Shown: positions 1-7,712 of the stretch, piece after piece
Layout of the letters: each line of letters starts with the position of its first letter
Position numbering within the stretch: the stretch's first letter is position 1
Virus record (IMG/VR): IMGVR_UViG_3300019776_000194
Coordinates: 20,395-84,394 of that record
Length of the DNA stretch: 64,000 bases
Origin: a virus
Reading direction: 5' to 3' (one strand)
Made by a program: the position numbers and the translations under genes
Notes under the pieces: model-generated
Database searches by the model: none
What the model saw: only the letters and a program-made list of their open reading frames with translations
Told to the model about the DNA's origin: nothing

Positions 1-600
1 GACGCTGATTATGTTGTAAGTGTCGTGGAAGCTATATCAAATAAAGGGGAGAAACAGGTACAAAGAGTGGTATGGAAGTGTCCTTATTACCAAAGGTGGA
101 TGAATATGTTAATGAGGTGCTATAGTCCAAAATATCAGGCGAGACAAACCTCTTATGTTGGCTGTTCAGTATGTGACGAATGGCTTTTATTTAGTAATTT
201 TAAAAATTGGATGATGACTCAGCAGTGGGAGGGTAAAGCCCTAGATAAAGATATCCTCTGCAAGGGTAATAGAGTATACTCTCCAGACTTTTGTGTCTTT
301 GTTGATCAAAACGTAAATAGCCTTCTAGCAGATAGTGCAAAGAAACGAGGAGAGTTCCCAATCGGTGTAAGCCTCCACAAAGAGAGCCAAAGATTGTTAG
401 CCACTTGCCTAGATGGACGGAGAAAGAAGGTGCATTTAGGTTTCTTCGATAATGCAGATGACGCACATGAAGCTTGGAGAAAATATAAACACGAATTAGC
501 TTGCAAACTTGCAGAAACTCAAGTTGATGTCAGGGTCAAGAACGCATTAAAAACAAGAGACTTGGCCTCGGAGTATCAGGAGGTGTTGAATGGAAAGTAA
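1..600 (+). CDS. HNH/AP2-type homing endonuclease, 5'-truncated by the window edge
   Basis: The frame is open from base 1 to the stop at 598-600, so the true start lies outside the window; a GTG at 25 is only the first internal start-like codon. The visible 199 residues show an RCY...GCSVCDEW segment, then LDKDIL and NSLL, an HNH-like core, and a C-terminal AP2-like DNA-binding part (GVSLHKES...HLGFFDNADDAHEAWRKYK). The same order occurs in the gene at 40509-41306, so the two are paralogues. Such proteins are usually free-standing or intron-associated homing endonucleases that nick or cut phage DNA to spread themselves. No intron core is visible beside it here. The family call is good; the target is unknown. 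Confidence 0.75.
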   Translation, partial: DADYVVSVVEAISNKGEKQVQRVVWKCPYYQRWMNMLMRCYSPKYQARQTSYVGCSVCDEWLLFSNFKNWMMTQQWEGKALDKDILCKGNRVYSPDFCVFVDQNVNSLLADSAKKRGEFPIGVSLHKESQRLLATCLDGRRKKVHLGFFDNADDAHEAWRKYKHELACKLAETQVDVRVKNALKTRDLASEYQEVLNGK

Positions 601-730
601 CCAGCTATATTATTGTAACTCAGGAGTATTAGTTGCAAATATTATAAAGACACTCCATAATGTGTTAGAGCAATATCCAGAAGCAACATTGCATATTACG
701 CAAGATGGGTATATTGTTGTTTGTAAATAG
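590..730 (+). CDS. Small hypothetical protein (46 aa)
   Basis: A 46-codon frame starts inside the tail of the endonuclease gene, with a strong AGGAGGTG site seven bases upstream of ATG 590, and stops at TAG 728-730. It is the only gene between the endonuclease and the nrdJ promoter. I recognise no domain. It is rich in aromatic and aliphatic residues but has no clear membrane span. The overlap and strong ribosome-binding site are the evidence that it is real. Confidence 0.55.
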   Translation: MESNQLYYCNSGVLVANIIKTLHNVLEQYPEATLHITQDGYIVVCK

Positions 731-733
731 GAG

Positions 734-762
734 TTGAAATACTGAAGAGTGAGTGGTATAAT
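734..762 (+). promoter_or_regulatory. Sigma70-type promoter for nrdJ
   Basis: TTGAAA at 734-739 and TATAAT at 757-762 are separated by 17 bases and lie 54 bases upstream of the nrdJ ATG. The transcript would carry a short leader of about 50 bases, too short for a cobalamin riboswitch. Confidence 0.7.
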
Positions 763-815
763 AGTCGTTCCCTCTTCAGAAAAGAGAATTTAAAAATAAT
801 TATTGAAAGGTTAAC

Positions 816-2669
816 ATGGATAAAAAAGCATTAGCAGATATTACAGTATTTAACAAATATGCAAAATTTGTGCCTGAGCTAAATCGACGCGAATTGTGGG
901 GTGAAATCGTAGATCGTAATGCAGCTATGCATAAAGAAAAATACCCACACATGGCTGAAAAGATTGATGATGTGTACAGTAAATTTGTGAAGACAAAACG
1001 TGTACTACCTTCCATGCGATCACTACAATTCGGAGGTCGTCCCATTCTTTTAAATGAAGCTCGTATTTTTAACTGCGCATACGCTCCAGCAGAAAGTCCA
1101 AAATTCTTCTCTGAGTTGATGTTCTTGTTGCTTGGTGGAACCGGAATGGGGTATAGTGTACAGCAGCGACACGTTGGTAAGCTCCCCAAGATTAAGCAAC
1201 CAGAAAGTGATGGAGAGTATAAGTTTCAGATTCAAGATTCGATTGTAGGCTGGAGTGACGCAATCAAAGTAGTGTGCAAAGCTTTCTTTAATGCTGGAAC
1301 ACTTCCTGTATTTGATTACCGTGATATTCGGGAAAAAGGAGCAGACTTAGTAACAACAGGAGGACAAGCTCCGGGTCATGCGCCTTTGAAGGCATGCGTG
1401 GAACAGTTAGTGGCTTTATTGCGAGGAGCTATCGGGCGTAAGTTGAAGCCTATTGAAGTACATGATATGGCTTGTATTATTGCAGATGCTGTCTTAGCTG
1501 GAGGTATTCGTAGAGCTGCTATGATTTCTTTGTTTGACCGTGACGATGAAGAGATGCTGACAGCGAAAGCTGGTGAATGGTACTTGACTCATCCGTATCG
1601 TGCTCGTTCTAACAATTCTGCAGTGTTGCCTCGTGGTGATGTAACTGAAGAAGAGTTTACAAACTTGATGAAGCGGGTTGAAGAATCTGGCTGCGGTGAG
1701 CCGGGTGTGTATTGGACTAATAACGAAGATTGGGGAACCAATCCATGTTGTGAGATTGCACTACGTCCTTATCAGATGTGTAACTTAACAGAGCTAAATG
1801 CTGGTAAGATTTATACTCAAGAAGAGTTTAATGAAGTAGCAAGTGCAGGAGCTTTCATCGGCACATTACAAGCAGGCTATACAGACTTCCACTACTTGAA
1901 TCCCAAATGGAAGATTGCTTGTGAGAAGGATGCTTTGCTGGGTGTGTCAATGACAGGAATTGCATCTGGTACTGTTGAGAAGCTTGACATGAAAGAAGCT
2001 GTAAAACATGCGAAAGAAACTAATGCTGAAATCTCTAAGATGATTGGCATCAAGAAAGCAGCACGAGTCACCGCAGTAAAACCTGCAGGAACAACTTCTC
2101 TTGTCTTAGGTACATCTTCTGGTATTCACGCATGGCACAACGATTACTACATTCGACGTATGCGGGCAGGTAAAGACGAAGCATTGGCAATGTATATGAT
2201 GACAGTAGCACCTGACTTGGTAGAGCAAGATGTGTTTGTACCACACCAAGTAGTTTTGAGCTTCCCACAGAAGGCTCCTGAAGGTGCAGCATTACGTACA
2301 GAGTCTATGTTGTCTTTACTAGAGCGTGTGAAGAATGTGTCTTTGAATTGGGTTGCACAAGGACATCGTAGTGGTACTAATAAGCACAATGTGTCTTGTA
2401 CTATCTCGGTTAAAGATGGAGAATGGAAAGAGTTGACTTCGTGGATGTGGGATAACCGTGAGCACTATAATGGTATTTCTGTTTTACCTTACTTTGGTGC
2501 AGAAGCTTATCCGCAACTGCCATTCGAGGATATTACAAAAGCGCGTTATGAAGAAATGTTGCCGCTATTAGAAACACTTGACATTAGTCAAGTGTATGAA
2601 ACAAATGGTAAGTCAATTAATTTATCATCTGAAATTGCATGTTCAGGTGGTGGTTGCGATATTATTTAA
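816..2669 (+). CDS. nrdJ: Class II (adenosylcobalamin-dependent) ribonucleotide reductase
   Basis: Reduces ribonucleotides to deoxyribonucleotides for phage DNA synthesis, using coenzyme B12 to make the active-site thiyl radical. Seen: redox cysteine C87 in FNCAYAP; the radical site NPCCE with C311 and E313; the partner cysteine C322 exactly 11 residues after C311, the spacing known for the Lactobacillus monomeric enzyme; and a C-terminal C609-x4-C614 pair typical of the swinging redox tail. VKPAGTTS and GVSMTGI are also family-like. At 617 residues it is shorter than the roughly 740-residue Lactobacillus enzyme. No radical-generating small subunit gene is seen nearby, consistent with class II. 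ATG 816 follows GAAAGGT. The glutaredoxin-like gene nine bases downstream probably re-reduces it. It should work only where the host makes or imports cobalamin. Confidence 0.92.
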   Translation: MDKKALADITVFNKYAKFVPELNRRELWGEIVDRNAAMHKEKYPHMAEKIDDVYSKFVKTKRVLPSMRSLQFGGRPILLNEARIFNCAYAPAESPKFFSELMFLLLGGTGMGYSVQQRHVGKLPKIKQPESDGEYKFQIQDSIVGWSDAIKVVCKAFFNAGTLPVFDYRDIREKGADLVTTGGQAPGHAPLKACVEQLVALLRGAIGRKLKPIEVHDMACIIADAVLAGGIRRAAMISLFDRDDEEMLTAKAGEWYLTHPYRARSNNSAVLPRGDVTEEEFTNLMKRVEESGCGEPGVYWTNNEDWGTNPCCEIALRPYQMCNLTELNAGKIYTQEEFNEVASAGAFIGTLQAGYTDFHYLNPKWKIACEKDALLGVSMTGIASGTVEKLDMKEAVKHAKETNAEISKMIGIKKAARVTAVKPAGTTSLVLGTSSGIHAWHNDYYIRRMRAGKDEALAMYMMTVAPDLVEQDVFVPHQVVLSFPQKAPEGAALRTESMLSLLERVKNVSLNWVAQGHRSGTNKHNVSCTISVKDGEWKELTSWMWDNREHYNGISVLPYFGAEAYPQLPFEDITKARYEEMLPLLETLDISQVYETNGKSINLSSEIACSGGGCDII

Positions 2670-2678
2670 GGAGAATAA

Positions 2679-2930
2679 ATGTTAACAGTGTACTCAAAAA
2701 CAAACTGCCCTGCGTGTATCAATGTTAAAGTTCTTTTAGATAAATACGGCATTAGTTACGAAGAAATTAATATGGATGAAAATAAGGAAGCTAAAGAGTT
2801 TATTATCTCTGAAGGACACAGACAAGCTCCTCAGATTTATAAAGGTAAAGATGTGTTTGTACAAGGTGGTTATCTTGGGCTTATTAAGATGACTGAAACA
2901 GAAGTTAAGAAGTTACTTTATGGTACATGA
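2679..2930 (+). CDS. Glutaredoxin/NrdH-like redoxin
   Basis: An 83-residue thioredoxin-fold protein with the redox motif CPAC at residues 11-14 near the N-terminus and a cis-proline-like APQIY segment followed by GGY, as in NrdH and glutaredoxins. It starts after AAGGAGAATAA, nine bases behind nrdJ, so the two are co-transcribed. The likely job is electron delivery to the C-terminal cysteine pair of the reductase. NrdH versus glutaredoxin cannot be settled by eye. Confidence 0.88.
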   Translation: MLTVYSKTNCPACINVKVLLDKYGISYEEINMDENKEAKEFIISEGHRQAPQIYKGKDVFVQGGYLGLIKMTETEVKKLLYGT

Positions 2931-2993
2931 ATACAATGGGAGGATTTAAAACTTCCTCCTATAAATTTGTGGAATGCTCCTAGAAAATAGTTC

Positions 2994-3022
2994 TTGACAA
3001 AGGAAAGCTCTTAATCCATAAT
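2994..3022 (+). promoter_or_regulatory. Sigma70-type promoter for the 3.0-6.7 kb early cluster
   Basis: TTGACA at 2994-2999 and CATAAT at 3017-3022 with a 17-base spacer, 31 bases upstream of the ATG at 3054. It drives the run of small genes with AAGGAGAA ribosome-binding sites. Confidence 0.8.
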
Positions 3023-3053
3023 AGAGCTTTCCAAACAAACTAAGGAGAATAAT

Positions 3054-3260
3054 ATGTGGACATTGATATTTGTTTATAGCTTGTATGGAAGTTATATTCC
3101 GCACACAACAGGCAATAAAGCAGAGATATCGCACCCTGTCACTGTCACCAAAGACTTCAAGACAAAGCAAGGCTGTGAGTTTGTGCAGAAGTGGCTTGAA
3201 CAGAATACTGTAAATAATCGTAAACGTATTGATGTATCTATTTGCATTAAAGGAGAATAA
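3054..3260 (+). CDS. Small hypothetical protein (68 aa), possible signal-anchored
   Basis: First gene after the promoter, with AAGGAGAATAAT before its ATG. The N-terminus (MWTLIFVYSLYGSYI) is hydrophobic and could be a short signal or anchor; the rest is basic and hydrophilic with two cysteines. No family recognised. Confidence 0.6.
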   Translation: MWTLIFVYSLYGSYIPHTTGNKAEISHPVTVTKDFKTKQGCEFVQKWLEQNTVNNRKRIDVSICIKGE

Positions 3261-3261
3261 C

Positions 3262-3438
3262 ATGAGTAAATGGAAATTTACAGACTTTGGTGGTGAACTG
3301 TACGAGGCAGAATATTTAGAAAAGTTTGATTTCTTTGTTATCCAAAGAATTGATCGAGTTACAGACGTAACTTTTGAATTTGATGTTGAAGAAGTTGAAG
3401 ATTACCTCAACAGAGGCATTTGGAGACGACTTTCATGA
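3262..3438 (+). CDS. Small hypothetical acidic protein (58 aa)
   Basis: ATG 3262 follows AAGGAGAATAAC. The protein is acidic and aromatic-rich (FTDFGGELYEAEYLEKFDFF). Its stop overlaps the next start as ATGA at 3435-3438, so the two are translationally coupled. Function unknown. Confidence 0.65.
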   Translation: MSKWKFTDFGGELYEAEYLEKFDFFVIQRIDRVTDVTFEFDVEEVEDYLNRGIWRRLS

Positions 3439-3842
3439 GCCTCAAAGAATTATGGCAACAACCTGAATACAAGGAAAGACTGAAAGAATCTCACAGGCTT
3501 GCAAGAGAACGTATTGCTAAAGTGTTTGATTCAGAATACGACTCCTTAGAGTCGTTAATTCTTGAGATGGCTGATAATCCTCACTATCCGCATAAATTTA
3601 AGTTCAAAGTGCTTAATGAGAGACGCGCTAAGAGTAAGAACAATAGGATTGGGAGTGGAAAGTATTACACCAAGTTTTGTGCGGAAGTGTCTCACTGTGG
3701 GAAGTATTTTCTAATATCTCCTGAGAGTAGTGAACACGCTAAGGTTGTAATGTCTATGTCAGAGTTAAAGCGTTTGGAAGTTGTAAAGCGGGTGGTAGTC
3801 TTTATCAAGAACACCTATCGTAAATTCAAGAAGGAGGAATGA
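3435..3842 (+). CDS. Hypothetical protein (135 aa)
   Basis: Starts at the ATGA overlap with the preceding gene. The N-terminal half is charged and helical (LKELWQQPEYKERLKESHRLARERI); the C-terminal half is basic. It has a weak basic, nucleic-acid-binding look but no motif I can name. Confidence 0.65.
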   Translation: MSLKELWQQPEYKERLKESHRLARERIAKVFDSEYDSLESLILEMADNPHYPHKFKFKVLNERRAKSKNNRIGSGKYYTKFCAEVSHCGKYFLISPESSEHAKVVMSMSELKRLEVVKRVVVFIKNTYRKFKKEE

Positions 3843-3843
3843 A

Positions 3844-4083
3844 ATGGATTTTATTAAAGTATGGTGTGAATATGATATGTCTGGACAGTTTGGGGGCAAC
3901 AGTAATGAGGAAGTATTTATTGTGTCGGATTCACTGACAGATGCTGAAATTGATAGTCTAGTGTGTAAAGAACTCCAGTGGATTTGGAAGGATGTAATGG
4001 AGGAAGATGCACAAGCTGAGAATATCATTGAAGCAAGGTTAGCTGGATGGGAATATATCACAATACAAAATTTGGGGAGTTAG
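3844..4083 (+). CDS. Small hypothetical protein (79 aa)
   Basis: ATG 3844 follows AAGGAGGAATGAA, directly behind the preceding stop. Acidic, with residues 25-60 predicted helical. Stop TAG 4081-4083 lies two bases before the next ATG, so it is part of the same tightly packed operon. No family recognised. Confidence 0.6.
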   Translation: MDFIKVWCEYDMSGQFGGNSNEEVFIVSDSLTDAEIDSLVCKELQWIWKDVMEEDAQAENIIEARLAGWEYITIQNLGS

Positions 4084-4085
4084 TG

Positions 4086-4265
4086 ATGAGTTTTATTGAG
4101 ATGGTCTTTGCCGTAATGGTAGGTGGATTACTTGTAGTAAGCACAGTAGGTTATTGTCTGTACATTGGCTGGAAATGGGTTTGGAAAGACGTTATGAAGG
4201 ATTTGACTATAGCTTATGACGTATATTTGAAACGTAGTTATGAGACATTTGAGGAGAATAGATAA
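4086..4265 (+). CDS. Small single-pass membrane protein (59 aa)
   Basis: I take ATG 4086 (MSFIEMVFAVMVGG...) as the start; the longer upstream extension would overlap the preceding gene. One clear transmembrane span occupies about residues 5-25, followed by an aromatic WKWVWK interface and a charged tail. The stop overlaps the next ATG at 4265. Function unknown. Confidence 0.6.
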   Translation: MSFIEMVFAVMVGGLLVVSTVGYCLYIGWKWVWKDVMKDLTIAYDVYLKRSYETFEENR

Positions 4266-4549
4266 TGGCAATCAAAAAGGAAACACTCACATCACTTCGT
4301 AAGGATGTTAAAGAGTTGAAAGAGCAGTTGGAGAAAACTAATAAAGAACTTGAGTCTGTGAAGTCAAGTAAGGAGTATTACAATAAACGTGCTGAGAAAG
4401 CAGAAGCTGAGACGGAGAGCATCCACAGTTTATTAGATGTCTTACCAAATGCATTAGCTCGTAAAACTGTACCAGACCCTGAACAAACTTGGAAAGTGAT
4501 TGAACATAATTTGATGACTCGATTTGCATCATATTTAGCTTTGCGTTAG
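4265..4549 (+). CDS. Coiled-coil protein (94 aa)
   Basis: ATG 4265 overlaps the previous stop. Residues about 8-52 form a heptad-patterned, E/K-rich coiled coil (LRKDVKELKEQLEKTNKELESVK), then a shorter C-terminal domain. Probably a homo-oligomer. No family recognised. Confidence 0.65.
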   Translation: MAIKKETLTSLRKDVKELKEQLEKTNKELESVKSSKEYYNKRAEKAEAETESIHSLLDVLPNALARKTVPDPEQTWKVIEHNLMTRFASYLALR

Positions 4550-4557
4550 GAGAAGAA

Positions 4558-4761
4558 ATGAATATTACAAAAGATACAGTCGTGACATTGACAGTAGGAC
4601 AAATTCAAGCAGCATTCACAGAATGGGATAGACGTTATCGTGAAGACCCTGATGAGTTTATGAATGAAGCCTATCGTTTATTGTTTGAAGATGAGAATGA
4701 CTATGGTGCAGAAGCTACTCCATATTTCTTGTCTGTTGTCGAAGATTTGAAAGGAGAATAA
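4558..4761 (+). CDS. Small acidic hypothetical protein (67 aa)
   Basis: Preceded by AGGAGAAGAA and followed one base later by the next gene. Acidic (DRRYREDPDEFMNEAYRLLFEDEND). Function unknown. Confidence 0.65.
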   Translation: MNITKDTVVTLTVGQIQAAFTEWDRRYREDPDEFMNEAYRLLFEDENDYGAEATPYFLSVVEDLKGE

Positions 4762-4762
4762 A

Positions 4763-5074
4763 GTGAATGACAAAGATTTTATCAAGGAATTGATATCAAG
4801 AGGAGCCAATGCATATGACGGGTACTTTCATTATGCACATTTGGTCGCGGTATTGCTTCCGAAGAACTTACATGGCTCGTTAGAACAGTTATTAACTAAT
4901 CCTACTTGGGACGGAGATGTAATTAGTAAGACGTATAGAGATGGGTTATTGCAGTACGGTCTAGCAGTAAGAGTATGTGTAAATAATCAGCAAGGATTTA
5001 CAGCAGCAACATACTTTGCGTACACAGTTATGAAAATAATTAACGATATTAAAATGGGCAAGATTGGTGCTTAA
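4763..5074 (+). CDS. Hypothetical protein (103 aa), GTG start
   Basis: GTG 4763 follows AAGGAGAATAAA. Mixed alpha/beta composition with an ARG-like FIKELISRGANAYDG N-terminus. I recognise no domain. The position in an unbroken early operon and the ribosome-binding site support it. Confidence 0.65.
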   Translation: MNDKDFIKELISRGANAYDGYFHYAHLVAVLLPKNLHGSLEQLLTNPTWDGDVISKTYRDGLLQYGLAVRVCVNNQQGFTAATYFAYTVMKIINDIKMGKIGA

Positions 5075-5087
5075 CTAAGGAGAATAG

Positions 5088-5402
5088 ATGACTAACAATA
5101 AAGGTAAATATCCTGTAGATGATTCAGGGGATATGATTGACTACCCTTGTAATTGGAATAAACCTGATAACTGGTTTGAAATGAAACCATTCTTTGCTAC
5201 ATTAGAATACAAAGGATTTCAACAAGGACGCAGCAGTGTACGATTTATTTTACAAGACGTACAAACTGGTGTAACATACTCCTTAATGCGAAATAGCTTT
5301 GACACATTCATTACAAAAGCTAAGAACGGCATTCTTGGAGCAGAGTATATTGTAGTAAAACGTGGAGCCAATTATGGCTTGGTATTAACAGAGGATTTAT
5401 AA
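5088..5402 (+). CDS. Hypothetical protein (104 aa)
   Basis: ATG 5088 follows AAGGAGAATAG. The segment FATLEYKGFQQGRSSVRFILQDVQTG looks like beta strands, and the protein ends two to three bases before the next AAGGAGAA. It may be a small beta-barrel protein; that is inference only. Confidence 0.65.
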   Translation: MTNNKGKYPVDDSGDMIDYPCNWNKPDNWFEMKPFFATLEYKGFQQGRSSVRFILQDVQTGVTYSLMRNSFDTFITKAKNGILGAEYIVVKRGANYGLVLTEDL

Positions 5403-5412
5403 GGAGAATATA

Positions 5413-5601
5413 ATGACAAAGTATTACAAAATCGAGGAACAAGAGTTGTTAAGTTTATTATCAGATAGTCGTGAACTAACAGCACTACAAGGAGCTGGTG
5501 TGGACAATTGGTGTGGTTATGATGATCGTTGGGAAGGTATGGATGAGTGGGAAGAAACCACAGCAGAAGATTTACCAAGTATGTATGAAGAAGCTAACTA
5601 G
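5413..5601 (+). CDS. Small acidic hypothetical protein (62 aa)
   Basis: ATG 5413 follows AAGGAGAATATA. Strongly acidic C-terminal half (DDRWEGMDEWEETTAEDL), as in many phage host-takeover or DNA-mimic proteins, but nothing more specific can be said. Confidence 0.6.
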   Translation: MTKYYKIEEQELLSLLSDSRELTALQGAGVDNWCGYDDRWEGMDEWEETTAEDLPSMYEEAN

Positions 5602-5625
5602 AAATAATGGACAAAGGAGAACGAA

Positions 5626-5898
5626 GTGAAAGATCAACACAAACAAATTAAAGGCTATCGAGACTTATCACAAGAGGAAATCGACTTGATGAATAAGATT
5701 AAAGCTTTAGCAGAGCAAGTTGGAGAGCTTGTGTCGGAAGTAGCTTCTAAGAATGATTGGCTTAATCAGAAGGATGTCTCAATTGCAGATAAACAAGTCT
5801 ATGATGATGCAGTAGATTGGGCAAACAATGCAAAGACAAACTTGCAAGTCGGATTCATGCAGCTCACTCGTGCAGTAGCTAAACCAACAACATTTTAA
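5626..5898 (+). CDS. Helical hypothetical protein (90 aa), GTG start
   Basis: GTG 5626 follows AAAGGAGAACGAA. Almost entirely predicted alpha helix, with LMNKIKALAEQVGELVSEV giving a heptad pattern; probably oligomeric. Residues 8-20 (YRDLSQEEIDLMNKIK) resemble a short motif in phage and prophage small proteins (from memory, not verified). Confidence 0.65.
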   Translation: MKDQHKQIKGYRDLSQEEIDLMNKIKALAEQVGELVSEVASKNDWLNQKDVSIADKQVYDDAVDWANNAKTNLQVGFMQLTRAVAKPTTF

Positions 5899-5911
5899 GG
5901 AGAACTAAACA

Positions 5912-6274
5912 ATGAGTAACGTATTTGATGATTTAAAACAACGAGCATTAGAAATTAACAAGAAGCAAGAATTACTGAAAGATTACATTGCGCAATTAGA
6001 AGCTGTACAAGCAATTGATGCAGAGATTAAAGAATTGCAAGAGAAGCGTAAAGCTGTCATTGCTGCTGATACAGAAATCTTTGCTTTGACAAATGAGATT
6101 AAAGAGTTGTCTAAAGAGTTTGGTAAGGCTGCTAAAACTGTGTCTAAAGGTTTCTCATTTAAACCTGCTGTCACGAAACAGTATGTTAAGGCTGCAATCA
6201 AGAGTGATGCTGCTGTCGCAGTAGTAAAAGAGAAGGGGAATGCTTTTGCTTTCCTTGATAGTAAATTCAACTAA
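5912..6274 (+). CDS. Coiled-coil protein (120 aa)
   Basis: ATG 5912 follows AAGGAGAACTAAAC. Residues about 5-75 form a long coiled coil (ELLKDYIAQLEAVQAIDAE), followed by a basic segment (GKAAKTVSKGFSFKP). Function unknown; the preceding gene is also helical and they may interact. Confidence 0.65.
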   Translation: MSNVFDDLKQRALEINKKQELLKDYIAQLEAVQAIDAEIKELQEKRKAVIAADTEIFALTNEIKELSKEFGKAAKTVSKGFSFKPAVTKQYVKAAIKSDAAVAVVKEKGNAFAFLDSKFN

Positions 6275-6283
6275 GGAGAAAAT

Positions 6284-6454
6284 ATGAAGACAGCTTGGTT
6301 TTTAATCCTCTTATGGATTACAGTGATTGTAGGTTGGTGCATGAATATTTATCAACTTACTCAAATGGGCGGAGAGGTTACAAGTAAATTTATATTGAAA
6401 GTTGTAGGTATATTTGTAGTACCTCTTGGCAGTATTTTAGGTTTATTTAATTAA
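6284..6454 (+). CDS. Small two-span membrane protein (56 aa)
   Basis: ATG 6284 follows AAGGAGAAAAT; stop TAA 6452-6454. Hydrophobic spans at about residues 4-22 and 37-55 flank a polar turn (NIYQLTQMGGEVTSK). It lies next to the terminal gene of the cluster. A holin-like or superinfection-exclusion role is possible but unsupported. Confidence 0.55.
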   Translation: MKTAWFLILLWITVIVGWCMNIYQLTQMGGEVTSKFILKVVGIFVVPLGSILGLFN

Positions 6455-6466
6455 AGGAGAATTATT

Positions 6467-6718
6467 ATGGGTTTCTTGCAAATATTAAAATTAGTACTAC
6501 AATTGCTTCCATTAATTTTAGAAGCAATTAAGACAGTAGAAGCAGCTTCCAATGTTTCTGGTAATGGTTCTGCCAAACTTGAGTTGGTTAAAGGATTGCT
6601 GACAAGCACAGTTGACATTGGCAACGATGTTGATAAGAGTCAGTATGGTGCAGCAATCGAGAAAGCCATTGCATTGAGTGTTAGCTTCTTCAATACTGTA
6701 GGTGTGTTTAAGAAGTAA
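6467..6718 (+). CDS. Hypothetical phage protein (83 aa)
   Basis: ATG 6467 follows AAAGGAGAATTATT. A hydrophobic N-terminus (LQILKLVLQLLPLILEAIKTV) is followed by a helical body ending in ALSVSFFNTVGVFKK. That ending resembles a family of small phage proteins whose function I do not know (from memory). It is the last rightward gene before the convergent late block. Confidence 0.6.
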   Translation: MGFLQILKLVLQLLPLILEAIKTVEAASNVSGNGSAKLELVKGLLTSTVDIGNDVDKSQYGAAIEKAIALSVSFFNTVGVFKK

Positions 6719-6725
6719 TAGACGT

Positions 6726-6758
6726 AAAAAGAGGCGGTGTCCCTTTCAGGAGCCGCCT
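6726..6758 (-). terminator. Intrinsic terminator of the late operon
   Basis: A GC-rich stem AGGCGG/CCGCCT (6732-6737 with 6753-6758) is followed, reading leftward, by TCTTTTTAC. It ends the long leftward late transcript. In the rightward direction there is no U tract. Confidence 0.75.
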
Positions 6759-6774
6759 AAGTAGTCCTCTCAGA

Positions 6775-7125
6775 CTAGTAAACACATTGTATTGTAAAGC
6801 GGATTCCTTCGACAGACTCGCTTAACACTACTGTAACATCTTCTACCCTCTTTTGCTCATAGGCTTCTAACAAAGGCTTTAAAGTAATCGAGGGTATTAT
6901 TTTATATACGCAATTACTTGTTCGGGGAGTGATCTTCAATCGGAGCAAGCTCTCTTGGTACGTTGATGGTGTCTGCTTCTGCCAATTCTGGTAAAGCTTC
7001 ACCTGTTGGTTTGGCTGGTAATACACCTGCTTTCTTTGAGGTGACGATATGCATAACTGTGGCTGCAAGAGTAAGCACAGCACCAGAGAAAGCTTCAACA
7101 GATGCTTCATCCAATGGAACTTCAT
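6775..7125 (-). CDS. Overlapping gene nested in the holin gene, secreted-type protein (116 aa)
   Basis: This frame begins inside the holin gene in another frame and continues about 140 bases past its stop. ATG 7125 has a good AAGGGA site seven bases upstream. A hydrophobic stretch (LLKLSLVLCLLLQ) near residues 8-21 looks like a signal sequence, with a cysteine just after it but no proper lipobox. The next segment is Q/P-rich (YYQPNQQVKLYQNWQKQTP). Embedded o-spanins such as Rz1 look similar, so an outer spanin-like lysis protein is a possible reading. It also accounts for the otherwise empty 6775-6913. It may still be a chance frame. Confidence 0.45.
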   Translation of the reverse strand: MKFHWMKHLLKLSLVLCLLLQPQLCISSPQRKQVYYQPNQQVKLYQNWQKQTPSTYQESLLRLKITPRTSNCVYKIIPSITLKPLLEAYEQKRVEDVTVVLSESVEGIRFTIQCVY

Positions 7126-7273
7126 ATTGTGTTCCCTTAGTTAGTTTTACGATTGCATACAAGAAAGCTGAAAGAGCTGATACAGAGATAGTACCTTTCT
7201 TCCAAGCTTCTGCGTTGCTGATTTCTTGACCTTTGCGGAATAAATCCCAAAAAGTTGATAATTTACTAAACAT
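6914..7273 (-). CDS. Putative holin (119 aa)
   Basis: Two hydrophobic helices (about residues 28-44, ISVSALSAFLYAIVKL, and 62-80, AFSGAVLTLAATVMHIV) sit between a charged amphipathic N-terminus and a polar C-terminal tail. The gene lies one base behind the endolysin at the distal end of the late operon. Phage holins of this layout make the inner-membrane hole that releases the endolysin. ATG 7273 follows AAAAGGAATGTAAT. Fold and position support the role; sequence alone does not prove it. Confidence 0.65.
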   Translation of the reverse strand: MFSKLSTFWDLFRKGQEISNAEAWKKGTISVSALSAFLYAIVKLTKGTQYEVPLDEASVEAFSGAVLTLAATVMHIVTSKKAGVLPAKPTGEALPELAEADTINVPRELAPIEDHSPNK

Positions 7274-7274
7274 A

Positions 7275-7712
7275 TTACATTCCTTTTAAAAACAATGCTC
7301 TTTCCATGTGCCTGCGATTGTCAAGCCCTTTAACCACTTTTCCACCAGCCTTATTCCACATTAGGAAGGCTTCTGCAGCTTCCTTCAAGCTTCCCTCACG
7401 AATCTTCCTAGCCACTGTAGACTTAGCAAAAGCTCCAACACCAATGTTGTATGCAAGTGATGTACAAGCTGCTTGTTGATTAGGAGATAGCTCACAGACT
7501 CTAGGACAGGCTCTATAGACGTTATTTAAGAACTCCTGAGCACGTATAGCCAATTCACTATCAGCCTTCTCCTGAGTCCATTTAAGACCTTTAACAACAC
7601 CTTTAGTTTCTCCATATCCTATAGTCCAGATTCCTACAATGTCTTGATAAGCTTCTAGCTTACAACCTTCAAATTGCTTTAGGAGTGGGATTAGTATTTG
7701 TAGTGCTGTCAT
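7275..7712 (-). CDS. Endolysin, GH24 (T4-type) lysozyme
   Basis: Hydrolyses the MurNAc-GlcNAc bond of peptidoglycan to lyse the host. The GH24 catalytic triad is visible: E15, D24 and T30 in the E-x8-D-x5-T arrangement, followed by IGYGET. At 145 residues it matches the family length. SAR-type or signal sequences are not evident (N-terminus MTALQILIPLLKQFEG), so release should need the adjacent holin. The start ATGA-overlaps the stop of the upstream membrane coiled-coil gene. Confidence 0.93.
   Translation of the reverse strand: MTALQILIPLLKQFEGCKLEAYQDIVGIWTIGYGETKGVVKGLKWTQEKADSELAIRAQEFLNNVYRACPRVCELSPNQQAACTSLAYNIGVGAFAKSTVARKIREGSLKEAAEAFLMWNKAGGKVVKGLDNRRHMERALFLKGM

Noticed and set aside
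762-815. Cobalamin riboswitch before nrdJ
   Set aside because: The leader is about 50 bases and shows no B12-box-type core.
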